64,000 nucleotides of DNA, from the NCBI GenBank assembly GCA_947095535.1, contig OX352773.1:212866093-212930092 (forward strand), in the 5' to 3' direction. The notes below the pieces were generated by a model. That model did not search any database. It was given only the letters and a program-made list of their open reading frames with translations, and was not told the DNA's origin. The stretch comes from Poecilobothrus nobilitatus. Its lineage: Eukaryota; Arthropoda; Insecta; Diptera; Dolichopodidae. Shown here one piece after another: positions 37,371 to 50,407 of this stretch. Both the position numbers and the translations under genes were made by a program. How positions within the stretch are numbered: the first letter of the stretch is position 1; every line of letters starts with the position of its first letter.

Positions 37371-40300
37371 CATATGTTTAATGTCAAATATTTAATTTTA
37401 ATTAATTCTGTTGTATTTTGTGCGCGAATTAAATGTGAATGTTTCTATCTTGTTCTTAATTAAATAATTAATTAATATATTACATTTGAAACAAATTATA
37501 TTATCTACTTTGGTTAAAGTGTTATCATTAATAAAACAAGAAAGAAAATCGTTAAAAGAAGTTTGAAAAAATAAAAAAATAGCATTAATGAAATTAAAAA
37601 TAAAAAAATGTAGATTGCTTATTCATTGTTTAAACTCTTTCCTAAAAAGTCCTTCATAAAAGTCCTATATTAATTTTCCACTGTAGATATATGTTCACAA
37701 TATATAGGTGTGTATTGATATAAACTTTCTTCAATAATTATTTATTTTATTCATATTATCTTTTAGATATTAATTCTATGGTCATTTCAAAATAGTAAAC
37801 AAAATCTACAAATACACAAGGTAAAAATAAAAACAAAAAATTAAAATAATACTCGGAATCCACCCTTACTATTAAAATAAAAAAATAAAATTTATAAAAA
37901 TTGTTTCATGTTTTAGTGTAATGTATTTTATTTTGATAGTGACCAGTCAGGTGAGATTTTTTACCTGAGATTGATGTTTTCCAATAAAAATGTTTTATTG
38001 TTTGTAATGTTAGGTTTGTTATTTTGTTGGTGTTATTGTTTTTGAGGCTTGTTTTTAACAAAACCTTACCTAAAGGTTTAATTACAAAATAAATATCTAA
38101 ACTATCTAAAAAACTATCTATATAGTGAATTGTTTTTTAATGATATTTTGTGTAACAGTATTATTTATATGCAAGTTTTTATATTCAGTAGGAATGGTGA
38201 CAGGATTGGGGTTGTTTGTTATGTTTTTTTCTAATCCTAAATATTTTGTTTTTTTTTTGATGATAGAAATAAAAAGGGAATAAGGAAGAATAACATTAAT
38301 AACATTTTTGCCGACGCTTAAAAATGTTTATATATTTTTTTTTTACTATTCAACTACAAAAAAACAAAATCACTAAAGAGACTTAATGAAGTCAGTAAGG
38401 GAAATAGTATGAACAGTAAGAAACGAAATCTTCGAAAAGAAGTGAAAATGAAAAATAATCTGCCGATTGTTCGCATTCTGTTTGATTTTTGCTGCACAAT
38501 AGTTAGATTAATTAAAAAGCTGAGAAAATTACAATTTTTTTTTACTTTCCATAATTTTAAGAAGCATAAAGCACACACTAACTATTAAGTCAATTATCTA
38601 TGAAAAAATGTTAATGTTTATTACAATAAAATTTACTAATAAAATTTTCCATAGTAACCAAAAAGGTGTATTATACTGAACATAACAACAGTGTAAAATT
38701 TAAATGAGAATAATAAAATGTTTGTTAAATTTTAACTATTAACATTAAATGAAAAAAAAAATTAAAAAAAGTTCCAGAAAGTGGCACCTTAGTTTTTCAA
38801 GTCCGTTTTTAGGAGCGAGCTTAAAAGTAGATTTTTTTATTTCTGTTTAGAAATCTAAATTCTACTTCAAAATCGGTGAGTATGTTTTTTAAATCATGTC
38901 GTTCCGACTTCTGATTGCCAAAATACGGGGGCTTCTAGCAACCTTCGCTATTGCATAGTCATAGATATGAAAATACCTACATGTAATATATTTATATCTA
39001 TTATAATTTTTTTTTGCAAAGTCCAATTTGTTGTAACAAAAGCGATGTAACAGCTATACTGGCCTATCTATTACACTGAATTTACCTAGCTTTTTATATT
39101 AAACTAAGCTTAAGTTTTCCGAAACATTATTTTCTCTAAGATTGGTGTACTGATTACTTCGCTGTATATAGTAGGTATTGTATAAGATTATAAAACTACA
39201 AACTCTATATTTGTGTGATATCTACTATCTTATGTAAGAATTAAAGTCTTTCGTTCTGACTTTTCGCTTGAAAGGTCGGTAATTTACGCTATTAGTAAAA
39301 TTTAGCAAATCGTATTGAAATTATTATTTTTCAGAAATCGACAAAAATACTGCTGTATATATAATTTACATTTTCTAAGATTTTCAAGGTAGAATTTAGC
39401 AAGAAAAAATTTTGAAATCGGAATGATCCAAAAAATATAAAAAAATTTACTTGTTTTTACTTAAAATGAATTCTCTTTACATTTTAAAACTTTATTAAAA
39501 AAAATTTTAAACTTTATTAAACAAATACTGATGGACTAAATTGTTATAATATTTAATAATAGGTTATTAAATCCAAAAATTTAAATTGGCGATTGGCGAA
39601 AATTGAAATTGGCGAAAAATCAAAAACAATTATAATTACGCCTAATCGATTATATTATTCATGTAATTTTTGTTTCTCTTAAAATACGTCAAAATATTTG
39701 AAGTTACTTGTCTCTTATTACCTACTTTTAAAAAATTCCAACGAAATACTGGCAATGCTACAAGTGGTCATTCCGAGAACGTGGAAATTTGTAGGTGGTT
39801 TAAAACTGGTTATGAAAACTATACTTACTGTGTCCAATATATATTATTCATTATAATAATATGCATAACCTGTACAGGTTATTTTCGAACTGTATAAAGA
39901 AATCTTTTCCTAGAGTTTGGGTAGTGTTACAAAACAAAAATTAAAAAATAAAAAACATTGTGCTAAATCTTTTTTACTGTGCAAATAGTCATTTTCTACT
40001 GCGCGTTCAATAAATTTTACTGGAGGTATTTTACTTAGTATTTAATTTTTTTACTGAGCATTTCTATTTTTTAACCTAGTATTTTGCTATTTTTTACTAC
40101 CTCGTTAAATCCTAGCCAATGTTTCACTTTTTATTATATTGTTGCCTTAATTTTAACATCGACTGTTTATATTGTCTACCAAGTTCAAATATTATTGATT
40201 TTTCGTCCTTGTGTTTGAATTTATTTTTCTTTATTATTTGAAAATAAATGATTTAAAATTTAGCACATGATAGTTAAAATATAAAACGATTATACATAAT

Positions 40301-40962
40301 AGACAAGATGAAAAACTTTATATGAAAATTGTTTATAAAGAAAGAGTTTTCTATTTTTGTTATTATTGCATTTTAAAACTACATAATATGATGATAGTTT
40401 GAAATATTATTTAATATCATTCGAATATTTTTGTGTATATGGTATTGTAATGGTAACAAAAGATTATTGTAAAAATTTCCCTGATTAATAGTAATTTTAT
40501 TTTTAAAAAAAATCATATAACAAACTATTAATTTTGTTTATTACAATATTAATTCTGACAATGAAATGTTGTGGAATATAAATAAGACAGTATATGTAAA
40601 ATCATACCTTTTTAAAGGTGCATAGTTAAAAAAAAAAACAAAAAAACAAAAATCAGTTTAGAATACATTTGAAACAAAAATTATAATTGTGTTTTTTTTT
40701 AGAATAGATTCTGTACAGCTTTCTGTTTATAATTTTTTTCTGGTCTCTTCAATTTCTACCTTTTTATTTTGACAAGTGACCAAGTTATAGTTGCCTAAAA
40801 TTAGTAAATTTTTAATTTTTGATGCTTCATAGCTGTCGAACAGATTCAGAAGGAACGTAAACATTTTTCCAAAGTAACTTATGTTCATTTATATGTTAAG
40901 ATTACCATTTGATCTCTTTCAAAATTTTAAGTTTATTGGAAGGATTTAGATTTATCGAGACT
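37371..40962. other. Intron 12; no gene seen, one odd patch
   Basis: AT-rich. 38770-39430 is more complex (GTCGTTCCGACTTCTG, ACGGGGGCTTCTAGCAACC, and TCGTTCTGACTTTTCGC at 39250) and may be a decayed element. A 57-codon frame at 38410 has no family resemblance and is taken as chance. Confidence 0.4.
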
Positions 40963-41205
40963 ATACAGACAAGAGTGTGATGGTTAAGGCATCTACTTTT
41001 AATTTGAAACACTAAAATTTTCTAAAATTGGCTGTGTCAAATAACTAATAATATAATATCGTTATATTATATGTATATAATAATAAAAAAATTAAAAATT
41101 ACAATAATTCTTGTATAAGATAATAGATGGCGCACAAATAACAATATTGATGTTTGATAGCTTTTCACAATAGCTAAACAGTCGAGTGCTGGATAGTGAA
41201 ATTAA
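40963..41205 (+). repeat. tRNA-derived SINE-like repeat, family C copy 2
   Basis: Begins with GAGTGTGATGGTTAAGGCAT, where TGGTTAAGGC resembles the pol III A box; the B box is lost. It ends with ATAAGATAATAGATGGCGCA (41115-41134), as at 12810-12830. The edges are approximate. Confidence 0.45.
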
Positions 41206-41249
41206 AAATTCCAGAACCTTATTTTGAAATATGATTAATTAATGACTGG

Positions 41250-43960
41250 TGGAAGTCTTAGGGTCTGCTAAGTTATGTCGATTTTTAAAATGCCGATTCA
41301 CAAAATGTCGACGCCAGATATGTCGATTTGCACAATATAGCAATTCTTGAAATGTCGATTCTAAAATGTCGACAAGAAAACAATGTCGATTTTTAAAATA
41401 TCGACTTGGACAAAATGTGAACTTTTTAAAACTAAAGAAATTTCGAATAAATAAAAGATTGAAAACTGGATGTTGAAACCAACTCTTTAATGTCTCCGGA
41501 ATATATTTTCGTACATGTTTCAACAATAAAAATCTTAAAATACCAGGGGCTGCCGCCCCGAAACCCTCGCTAAACAAATAATTGAAACCCAGCTTTTGGA
41601 ACCAACTCTAAAATTCATACTAATTCATACTTATATGCATATTCCGGAAAAAGCGTATAATCCTGATTTTATAACCAAATCTCAAATCGCTCCTAATTTT
41701 TCTATTATATAGGAACTATAAGTAGTGGGGACTGCCGCCCCCAAACCCTCGCTAAACAAATTATTATAACCAACTTTTGAAAGCAACTCTAAAATCTATC
41801 CTGATTCATATATTCATATTCTGGAAAAAGCGTATAATCCTGATTTTGTAACCAACTATAAAATCCCTCCTAATTCCGAATCTCGACCCATACACATAAA
41901 ATATTTCTCAATATTCTGTAAATGATGTATAACCATGCTTTGGAATCCATAAACTTTGCCTAAATATTCTGTAAAAAGCCTATAACCGTAATTAACCCTA
42001 TAACCCTATAACCCAAACTTCCGCTATAAAGTTATGGAAACTCTGATTTTGAGTTCGAATCTAAACTCAATACTTATAATATATCCATGCTTAATGCGTA
42101 TATCTAGTTCATGCAAAAGATATATATATATACGAGTATATAATTCATTATATAAATTTGTTCGTAATTGTATGTATATATTTATAAATATAACTAGAAA
42201 ATCCCCTGTGCAATTGCACAATTTCTATAGATTCAAAAACATTTACGTTATTATACTAACTCCCTTAATAAACTACATAAAAATTTCATTTTTACATCAG
42301 CACCACTAAAAAAACGTTGGAATCACTTACTTACTTGATGTAATAGAAAAAAACATAAAACAAATCTAAACACATAAAATTAAAAATGTTAGGTACAGTT
42401 TATTAATTTTTTCTCGCCGTTTTTTCGTGGCGGTAATTTTTGACAGTTTTTTAATCATTGAGAAAAAATGGTCCAAGCTAAAAACAAAACCGGCGAAAAA
42501 CCAACCAACACCAACCGCTACTACTTTTTTTTTGTTACATTTAAAACAATCCCAATAATCGAAATAATTTTAATATTTGTTAAAATTTTACTCTCTATTT
42601 TTCTTTAGTTTTAAAAAAAAATTTTTATGGCGATGAAAAACAGTTGTTTTCGCCGCGAAATTACTTTAATTACCAAAACTACTTTCAAGTCTTTTGCGTT
42701 TATTTTTTTTTGCTTGAAAAAAATTTGCTAAATTTATTTTATTTAAATGTACTTTAGAAGAGGTCTTTGGTATATTTAATAAAAGATTCATGTCTCTGAT
42801 AATGAAATTTCATAAATTTACGGGGCTTTTTTTTGTGACGGTCGTTTTCGACAGCTTTTTAATTTAATGGTCTAATAATAAATTAGTACAAAATTATGAA
42901 TCTATTGTGAGTGAAGGCTTCTAAAATGATATTTTCTATGTTAGTTTCTTTTTTTTTTTAAGAAAAATATTCATTTCTATAATATTTGGTAAGTTCCAGA
43001 CTTCTGTAATGAAATATAATTATTTAAGTCTGCCGAATTTTATATTAATAAAAAAATTTCGAATATTTTATATTATACCAGTTATACCAAAAATTTAGCT
43101 GAAAAATCTAAATTTCAACCTAAATGAACAAAACTACTTTAAAGTCTGTTACGAAGCTTTTACCAGCTTTTATACTAATGAAAACAAAATCAAGAATAAA
43201 ATCGGCCTATTATTTTTTTCTTATAAATATAAGGCTTACTTTAAACTCTCTTTCTCTGCTCTTTTCACTTTCAGGCGTTTTAATTTTATTAAGAGTACCT
43301 ATTTTTATTTTTTTTCCAAAACAAAGATTGAAAACGCCAACAGAATATTAATAATTTATTTTTAATTTACCGCTGCCAGTTCGTAATGGATGTGGCGTCA
43401 AATTTAAAAATTAAAAATTTGCTGAATTTATTTTTATTGAAAATGTGAGTTTTTTAAGTATTTACTTTTCCTTTTTTGACTGTACTCACTTTTAATGAAC
43501 GATTTGTGTCTCTGATAATACTTCTAGTAGAAAATTTGGTCTCTGGTAATAATATTTACTAAATTTATTTATTTTTTACTCTTATATGTTTGTGTCTCTT
43601 GATAATACTTTGAGTCTAAGATTTGTGTCTCTGGTAATAAAATTTTAACTTATTAAATAAATATACAGAAATATCATCATTGCCAATTTAGTTTACATTC
43701 AGTGTGAGTGTTTTATTATAGATATAAAATATATTTTTTTACATGTTGGCAAGGTCTCGCCAACATCTTGTGTATTATATTATAGATTCATTATATTTAT
43801 TTGTTCGTAAAAATTTATAATTTTGTGAATATTCTAAAAGTCGGCATTTTCTCAGTCAACAAGTCGATATTTAGTACAATTGACATTTTTGGAAAAAACA
43901 AGTCGACATTATGCCAGTCAACTTAATGGTAGTCTACATAAGGTAAGGATCCTGGAAGCC
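41250..43960. mobile_element. Foldback-like element FB2
   Basis: The left arm (41274-41405) has eight copies of ATGTCGATT, ATGTCGAC or a one-base variant spaced 13-30 bases. The right arm (43838-43940) has the reverse complements (GTCGGCATT, GTCGATATT, GTCGACATT, GTCTACATA). The interior starts with two units 182 bases apart (GGGGCTGCCGCCCCGAAACC at 41546, a variant at 41726). It also has repeated GTGTCTCTGATAAT motifs (42794, 43506, 43602-43640). No transposase is seen. Open frames over the left arm reflect the repeat. Confidence 0.5.
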
Positions 43961-44149
43961 TTATGCTCATTGTAGGAGTGGAAAAAAAAAAAGCTATAGT
44001 AAAATACGAAAATTACGGTATTTGTTGCGTCTTTAGATTGGTGTAATATTTAATAAAACTTAAGTAGTTCACAATTTTAGACATTTTTGCCAATTAATCT
44101 TTATAGCTGAAAACTTCAATTGTAAAAAATAAACCCTTAGTTGGTTGGT

Positions 44150-44905
44150 TGGTATACGTTGGTATGCAAGACCACAATTAGCGCGTTAGCACTGTTTTGC
44201 TACTACTACTGTGACTACAAGGTTTATATTTAGGCTATATCGGATTTAATTTTAGATCCATTTCACGGCATTCAGGAATCTTACCATTTCTGTAGGTTGC
44301 TTAGCCGCTAGATAGCTAAGATCGTTAAACTCATGGCTATCTAGAGCTACTCTTCTGGCCTTGGACAGCGTTGGCCATTTACACGTGAAGTGTTTAATGG
44401 TTTCTTTCTTATTCTGTTCTCCACAACTCCGTCATGATGTGTTCCAGAATAGAATACCTAATCTGACCGCATCTACACCAATTGGCCAGTATTCCCTGAA
44501 CACATCTATTGCTCTGGCTATGTCCTATCGAGATAGCTTCAATTGGTTGTCCGTTCTTTTGTTGACGTACAACGGCCATATTTTCTTGGTCGTACGGCAT
44601 GAGGTTAATTCTTTTCACCTTCTATTCGCTAGGGATAAAAAGTATAGAAAAATATCCTTTTTAACGCTGTTTTCTGTTGGATCCACCTGTTCTTTCAGTG
44701 AAGCATTCAGATTGGCATATCTCCTTACTAATTCATCAGCATGTTCATTCCCTGAGATGTTCCTATGTCCTGGAACCCACAGTAATGTAACATTGTGCTG
44801 ATGGCTTATATTCTTAAGATCGTCAGAGCATTTTCTGATAAGCTTGTATGTTATCATCGCAAAGTTAAGAGACACGATTGCTGAAATAAACTCTAATAAA
44901 AAGAA
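44150..44905 (-). mobile_element. 5'-truncated, frameshifted non-LTR retrotransposon 3' end (RNase H part)
   Basis: On the minus strand, VTLLWVPGHRNISGNEHADE (frame 44908-44615) is the last part of an RNase H domain (WVPGH, GNE-AD). After a frame change come WPIGVDAVRLGI, a stop, then CGEQNKKETIKHFTCKWPTL and a C-terminus ending AVKWI with a stop near 44255. That zinc-knuckle-like end fits I/R1/LOA-type elements; the clade is unsure. A 3' UTR to about 44150 is likely (CAACCAACCAACTAAG complement). At least one frameshift and one stop make it dead. Confidence 0.7.
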
Positions 44906-46514
44906 CATTTTTTTTCAATGTAATATAATAGTCAATTATGTATAGGTATATGTCAAGATTGCAGACATTTTGAATTGATAAAGTTTTGTTCCTTACAATT
45001 GAAATAAGAAGTTTACAAAGTAAATATGTTTGGTTTTTCTATGGTTTAAATATGTGCTAAGTTAAAAAGTAAAGAAAATTGTATTTTAAATTTTAAAATT
45101 ATTTTTATTTAAATTGAACTCTAAATAATTTCTACGTTTGTACAACAACGAGAACATGATTTTTACATCCTGCTAGAAGTTTACAAATTTAAAAATTATT
45201 ATTTTTAATATACATTTTTAATAGTAAAATTATGTTAAATTTATTTCTGTTTAAAATATTATAGAAGTTTTAATCTCTACCAATGTTAACATTGAAATAA
45301 CAATTTTAATTTTATGATTTTTATTTAAATCTCTTTAATGTTAAATATATTATTTAGCAACTATGTTTCAATGCTTGATCGTAAAGCTTTTAAAGAAAAA
45401 GAAAAACTATTTTAAACATTAAAAATGCAGGAGAAAAACAAAAAACAGAGAAAAAAAATATAACAACAAATAAAAAAGACTATAAACAACATAAGGTTTT
45501 TTTTTTAATCCTTTAAAAAAACTGAAAAACAACAATTTTCTTAAATTAGAAACATGAAAAACTTCAATAATTTTGTAAACAAAATATTTCCCATGTTTTT
45601 TTTTTGTTTTGCTTTAAAAATCTTTTTCTTAAATATTTTTATATAGCTTTTCATTTACTATGATTCACTACATTATTTTGTCTTTTATAGACAACAACTT
45701 TGTTGTTTTTTTCTTTCTTTCACATTTTATTCAAAGTTTTACAACAATAACAAAAGTTTACAAAACACCAAATAAAATTTTACTCATCCAAAAAAAAAAA
45801 AAAAACAAAAATAAAACGCTCATACATTCTTAGGAATGCTTTAACAAAGTATTTGGAAACCATCACCCTTGTCAACTTTATCAGTTCCTTTTTTTTAAAT
45901 TGTACCATAGTAAAGAGAATATTTGACATAAGACTATGGCGTTATGTGCACGCCATTATAAAAAAAATGCAATATATTTTTTTGTAGGGTTGCCTGATAT
46001 GTCCAAATTTTAATTAGAATCATTAATTTTATATTTTTTTTGAATCAAAGTTATACTGCCACCTTTGCTTTACAAATTAACAAGAAACTTTAAAAAGAAA
46101 TGATTCAAAAAGTTCATCCTATAATTAATATTAACAATTAACCCATATAATTGTAATATTTTTTCTAATTTGGCAACCTTTAGAAACACACCTGTAAACA
46201 TTTTTCTTTTATAACTTTTACCTATACTACTATGGACGCAAAATTTTAAAGAATCATTTACATTTTACACTCATAGCCATGCATATTACATGAATATTAT
46301 GCATGAATGTTTATATTTTATTTATGTATTGTTTTGTGCATGTGCAGTGAATTTCTTTTTGTAGCTTAACAAATAATTACCAAACATACGCTTTTAACGA
46401 TTATTAACATGCTATAAAGTCAAAAAAAAAAAAAAAACAACAAAATAAAAATAAAATATCAACAAAAGATGCATACATCATTAATATCTTTTATTTACAC
46501 ACTTACAAATGTAG
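44906..46514. other. Intron 12; nothing seen
   Basis: AT-rich sequence with A and T runs. No gene, RNA or clear repeat. Confidence 0.5.
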
Positions 46515-47611
46515 TTTTCAGGGTGTAATAAATTTGTCATTATGTTCATGACATCCTAAAGGTGACTAGATGTATATTATGGAAAAGTATATGATATATT
46601 CTTGCTCAGGATCGAATTCTGAATCGATTAAGACATGCACGTCCGTCCCTTCGCGCGATAATAAGGTTAAATAAAAATCGGCGAAATTTGAGGTTCGTGT
46701 TTCTTTTTTATTCCAGCAATTTACTTTTATATTATAACAGTCCAAAATGCTTGCACTAGCAACTCACTTTTATATTATAACAGTCCAAAAAGCTAAAGTT
46801 TTGCAATCAATTTTATTTTCTACTTTTTAGGGGGCGAATTCGGTTTCGATAAAAGCACATGTATTTTAAAAATTACTTTTTTTACTTATTATTTTATTTT
46901 ATACTTTTTAGTTTTAAATGAAGCACATAATTTAAATTTAAAAAATATGGGATATTTTTATTATATGGCAAGAGTAAAAATTTTTTATTCCAGTATGTAA
47001 TTCATAATTAATGAAAGTACCTCGAAGAGTAAAATATGTACCAAAATACTGTGATTATAAATATTACAATACAATTTTAGTTGAAGTAACATTTCTAACA
47101 CGTATGAAAATGATATATATTGTACATAAATGTATTTTACTGTATATTGCTATAGTATAGCATTAGTAGTATATCGTATATCCAAACAAACATCTAACCT
47201 TGAACACCTAGTACCTACCTAATCCTTTAATAAGGTCATGCAGTAAAAATTGTTGACAAATATCTTGATTTAAATTATAAACAAATGGAGCGGAAGAAAA
47301 TAATTTAGGAAATTAGTTTAACATAATATTATTTACATACGTACGTACATATTTACATACGTTGTTTTAATTTTTTGTGTTGACAAAATTTTGTTTGTAA
47401 ATCATAATGCGTAATGCGTAAAAGCATAATTTTGTAATGATCTTTACTTTTTATATTCTTTACTATGTACATACAAAAATATATTATGTATGTATGTAGT
47501 TTGAATTTGGCAATTGGAATTATTTTGAATGAAATTTTATATGTATATCTATATACACAATAGACATAATAAATGTTCCTAAATAAAACACATAAAACAT
47601 TTATTTTTAAC

Positions 47612-48330
47612 GCCATACATATTCAATATGCAATAAAGAATGTTGACAACAAATATTCTGAATTAAATCCTAAACAAATGTTTTAAAACAAAATAATTTA
47701 GCAACATAAAAATATTGTACCTATATATTTTGTGTTTTGCTAAATCCTAATACAAAATACATGTGCACATCAAGATTGATTGAACTAAATTATTATAGGA
47801 GGAAAGATCAAATAATATGTGTATATTATACATAAAATTTTATTAAAAAAATGTTGATGAATACAGTTAACAAAAAAAAAAAATGTACCTACACGAATTG
47901 GATTCGAACCAAATTACTCTTACTTTCAAAACCTGTACACTCTCCTCTGCACTATACAACACTTAAATATTTAATGAACATATTACGAACATAAAATCTT
48001 AATTTTTAACCATGCATATTCAATATGCATTAAAGAATGTTGACAACAAATATTTTGATTTAAATACTAAACAAATGTTGTAAACAAAATATTTTAGCAA
48101 CATACATAAAAATATACTTATGCATGAATTTAGAGATAAAAATTTAAGTTTCAAATTCATATATACAAAATATATACATATTTTATTCAAAAAATGTTGA
48201 TGAAGAGATAGTTAAAAAAAAAAAAGTTGCATGTGAACTGGATTCGAACAACATGACCCCCACTTTTGAAACCTGTACACTTTCCTCTGCACCATACAAC
48301 ACTTATAAATGTTGCTAACAGATTACAAAG
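47612..48330 (-). repeat. Tandem duplication carrying two tRNA-like B boxes
   Basis: Two units about 390 bases apart share CATATTCAATATGCA, AAAGAATGTTGACAACAAAT, AAAAAATGTTGATGAA and a conserved 75-base block (47896-47972; 48232-48306). On the minus strand the block starts GTGTTGTATAGTGCAGAGG (A-box-like TAGTGCAGAGG) and ends GGTTCGAATCC (unit 1) or GTTCGAATCC (unit 2), a perfect B box. Spacing fits a tRNA head, but no full cloverleaf could be drawn with confidence, so a SINE rather than a tRNA gene. A partial third unit is at 47235-47310. Confidence 0.55.
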
Positions 48331-48355
48331 ATAATAAAAAGCGTGACAGAATGAC

Positions 48356-48382
48356 AAATAAATAAATAAATAAATAAATAAA
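48356..48382. repeat. (AAAT)n microsatellite
   Basis: About seven AAAT units in a row. Confidence 0.9.
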
Positions 48383-49005
48383 CCGACAGCGACGAGTTAA
48401 TATAAAAGCATATAAAATAGCTACAATTCTGAAATTTTTATTATTTCAGCTTTGTAAAATCATAAGTTTTGCTATTATTAAAGCAAGGTTTTTGAAATTT
48501 TGTGAAAAGAAGTCAAGTTTTATCAACAGTCAAGTCAACAACTTCTGTAAAATTTAGTTGGTCTAAAGCAGCAGGTTTGCGTAGTTGAAGTACAATTTTT
48601 ATTTTTTATAGAAGCACAATTTATTTCCATTTACTTAATAAAGGTCAACATCTGAAATTTCCTAAAAAATTAACAATAACTCTATAAAGTTTGGTTGCTC
48701 TAACTAACTCTAAGGTTCAGACTTCTTGCACATCTTGGAACCTAATGAAGCTAAGTATCTGCAATCTTCCAAAAAATGATGAGAAGTTTTATGATTTCTG
48801 TAAAATTTGGTTGTTCTGGTACAACAGGTTCGGGTAGATGCCATACAACTTCAAAATTATATAAATATATCTCGGTATTTAATTAAATGAAACATCAGAA
48901 ATTTTCAAAAAGACGATCAAATTTTATGGAGTAGCATAAAATTATGTCCGTATAGATATCCTAGAGTTGAGATTGTCTACTACACTCTTCCTCGTTTTTT
49001 GTAAA

Positions 49006-50038
49006 ACTGTATATTCTTAAAAAAATATAGCTGTTATTATTTCTGTATCTATAGGTATAATTATATTCAACTCTTTATTTTATTTTTACAAGTATGTATG
49101 TATTGTTCTTATATTAAAGTTCTTAACCGTTCGTTTTATGTTAATTGCATATGAACTTATCTTTTCCGAAATTTTTTCAATACTTATTGTTATTTTAAGT
49201 ATTTTAGAGAATAACGGTTTTGTTTTTTTTTTTTTTTGTGTTAGAAAAAAATATTTGAAAAAAGAAGAAATCAAGAAAAAGATTTAACTATTGGGATGAA
49301 AATAGTGGGTACATATATATCGTGCAGAGAAGTTAAAATAATTATTTAATAATGTATGCTATATAAGAAGATCCCGTTTCAAATGAGAAAACAGTTAACT
49401 GTAACTGTTATAATGAGATTTTATTTACTTTATTTATATACCACATAATTAGTCTAATAATTTTATGTGAATATTAATTTGATTTAATTACTGTTCGTTA
49501 ATTAGTATCAGTTTGTAATCACTATTTTTAATTGAACTCATTTGAAGAAATTAAATGAAAGATAATACTTTGTCATCCATAAAATCTTTTATAATACTAA
49601 TAATAATAGCTGGTATACAGTAAAGCTGTCTTCAATTATTACTTCATTAAGGTTACTATTGCCTGTTGTAACTGTTGATGGCTTTTTTATTGATCACTAA
49701 TAATAGGCGGATTTATTGTTCCTTTACACCCCCACTCTTTAATCTAAAATTATTCAGTAAGAATCTGATTCTACCAAGATTCAACTTTTATACTTGATGT
49801 TTTTGTAAGATTCCTTCCATTAGGGGTGAAAAAAATTATATAAATGAAACAAAAAGTAAAATTTCATTCGCTACACTAAATAGACAATCAACAACAACTT
49901 CTTGTATTTAGGAAATTAATGTCGAATAATAAGGAGAGTTTTGTTTTTGAAACTATGAACCTTTATTAAGGCATTGTAAATCGCTTATTACTTATTTTAT
50001 TACTTATTTTTTATTAAGTTAAAATTACTTTCCCACTA
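49006..50038. other. Intron 12; nothing seen
   Basis: AT-rich. No gene or clear repeat. Confidence 0.5.
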
Positions 50039-50107
50039 TTAAGCCAAGTTGTTAATATTCACCATAAATCTTTGCACATTGTAAATGTAATCATCACGAA
50101 TTCTAGG
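50039..50107. repeat. Dispersed 65-base repeat, copy 1
   Basis: AATATTCACCATAAATCTTT, TGCACATTGTAAATGTAATC and ATCACGAATTCTAGG recur in direct orientation, nearly identical, at 52497-52565. The mariner-type element lies between the copies. Confidence 0.75.
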
Positions 50108-50407
50108 TACCACAAGCCAAGCAAAAGATTGTATTTTGATATATTAGTACAAAGTTGCCGTTTGTTAGTCTAAGTTAAATCATTGAATAAAGATAATAGA
50201 AAGAGGGCCAACTTCATACTAAACTTTTTTACTATGAAATATTTTTGAGAAAAATAAAATTTCTTCAATCATTTGGTAGTATTAGTGGGCATTTTTACTA
50301 TTCTACTCTATTTAAAAAGAGATTTTGTTTTGTTAATAAATAAATAATAATATATATATTAAAAATAAAATTTTAAAGCAAATATGCATACAATTATGCA
50401 CACAGCA

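Larger units (their letters stand above)
46515..49005. repeat. Probable composite family A element
   Basis: The left part has CAGGATCGAATTCTGAATCG and GCACGTCCGTCCC, as in the heads of the copies at 6.8 and 36.4 kb. The right part has TAGATATCCTAGAGTTGAG and CTACACTCTTCCTCGTTTTT, the family's right end. Between them are a 57-base duplication (ACTTTTATATTATAACAGTC at 46728 and 46773), the tandem tRNA-like units at 47612-48330, and diverged minisatellite lines at 48550-48900. Boundaries are inferred from the ends only. Confidence 0.4.

Noticed and set aside
37760..37798. Possible exon TTTTAG|AT ATT AAT ... TAG giving DINSMVISK and a stop in the phase after exon 12
   Set aside because: Only nine residues, no conservation that I can recognise, easily chance in 27 kb of intron.
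38410..38585. 57-codon plus-strand frame starting MNSKKRNLRKEVKMKN
   Set aside because: No splice or start context that decides it, no family resemblance, ends in Phe-rich AT translation.
41239..41577. 112-codon minus-strand frame with repeated NRHFKNRH-like residues
   Set aside because: The peptide pattern is only the translation of the ATGTCGAC-type DNA repeats in the left arm of FB2.
47890..48306. Two tRNA genes on the minus strand
   Set aside because: The B boxes are perfect but no full cloverleaf with a paired acceptor stem could be drawn by eye, and the blocks belong to a tandem repeat.
47612..48330. CRISPR-like array
   Set aside because: Only two long, diverged units in eukaryotic intron DNA; no short regular repeats with unique spacers.
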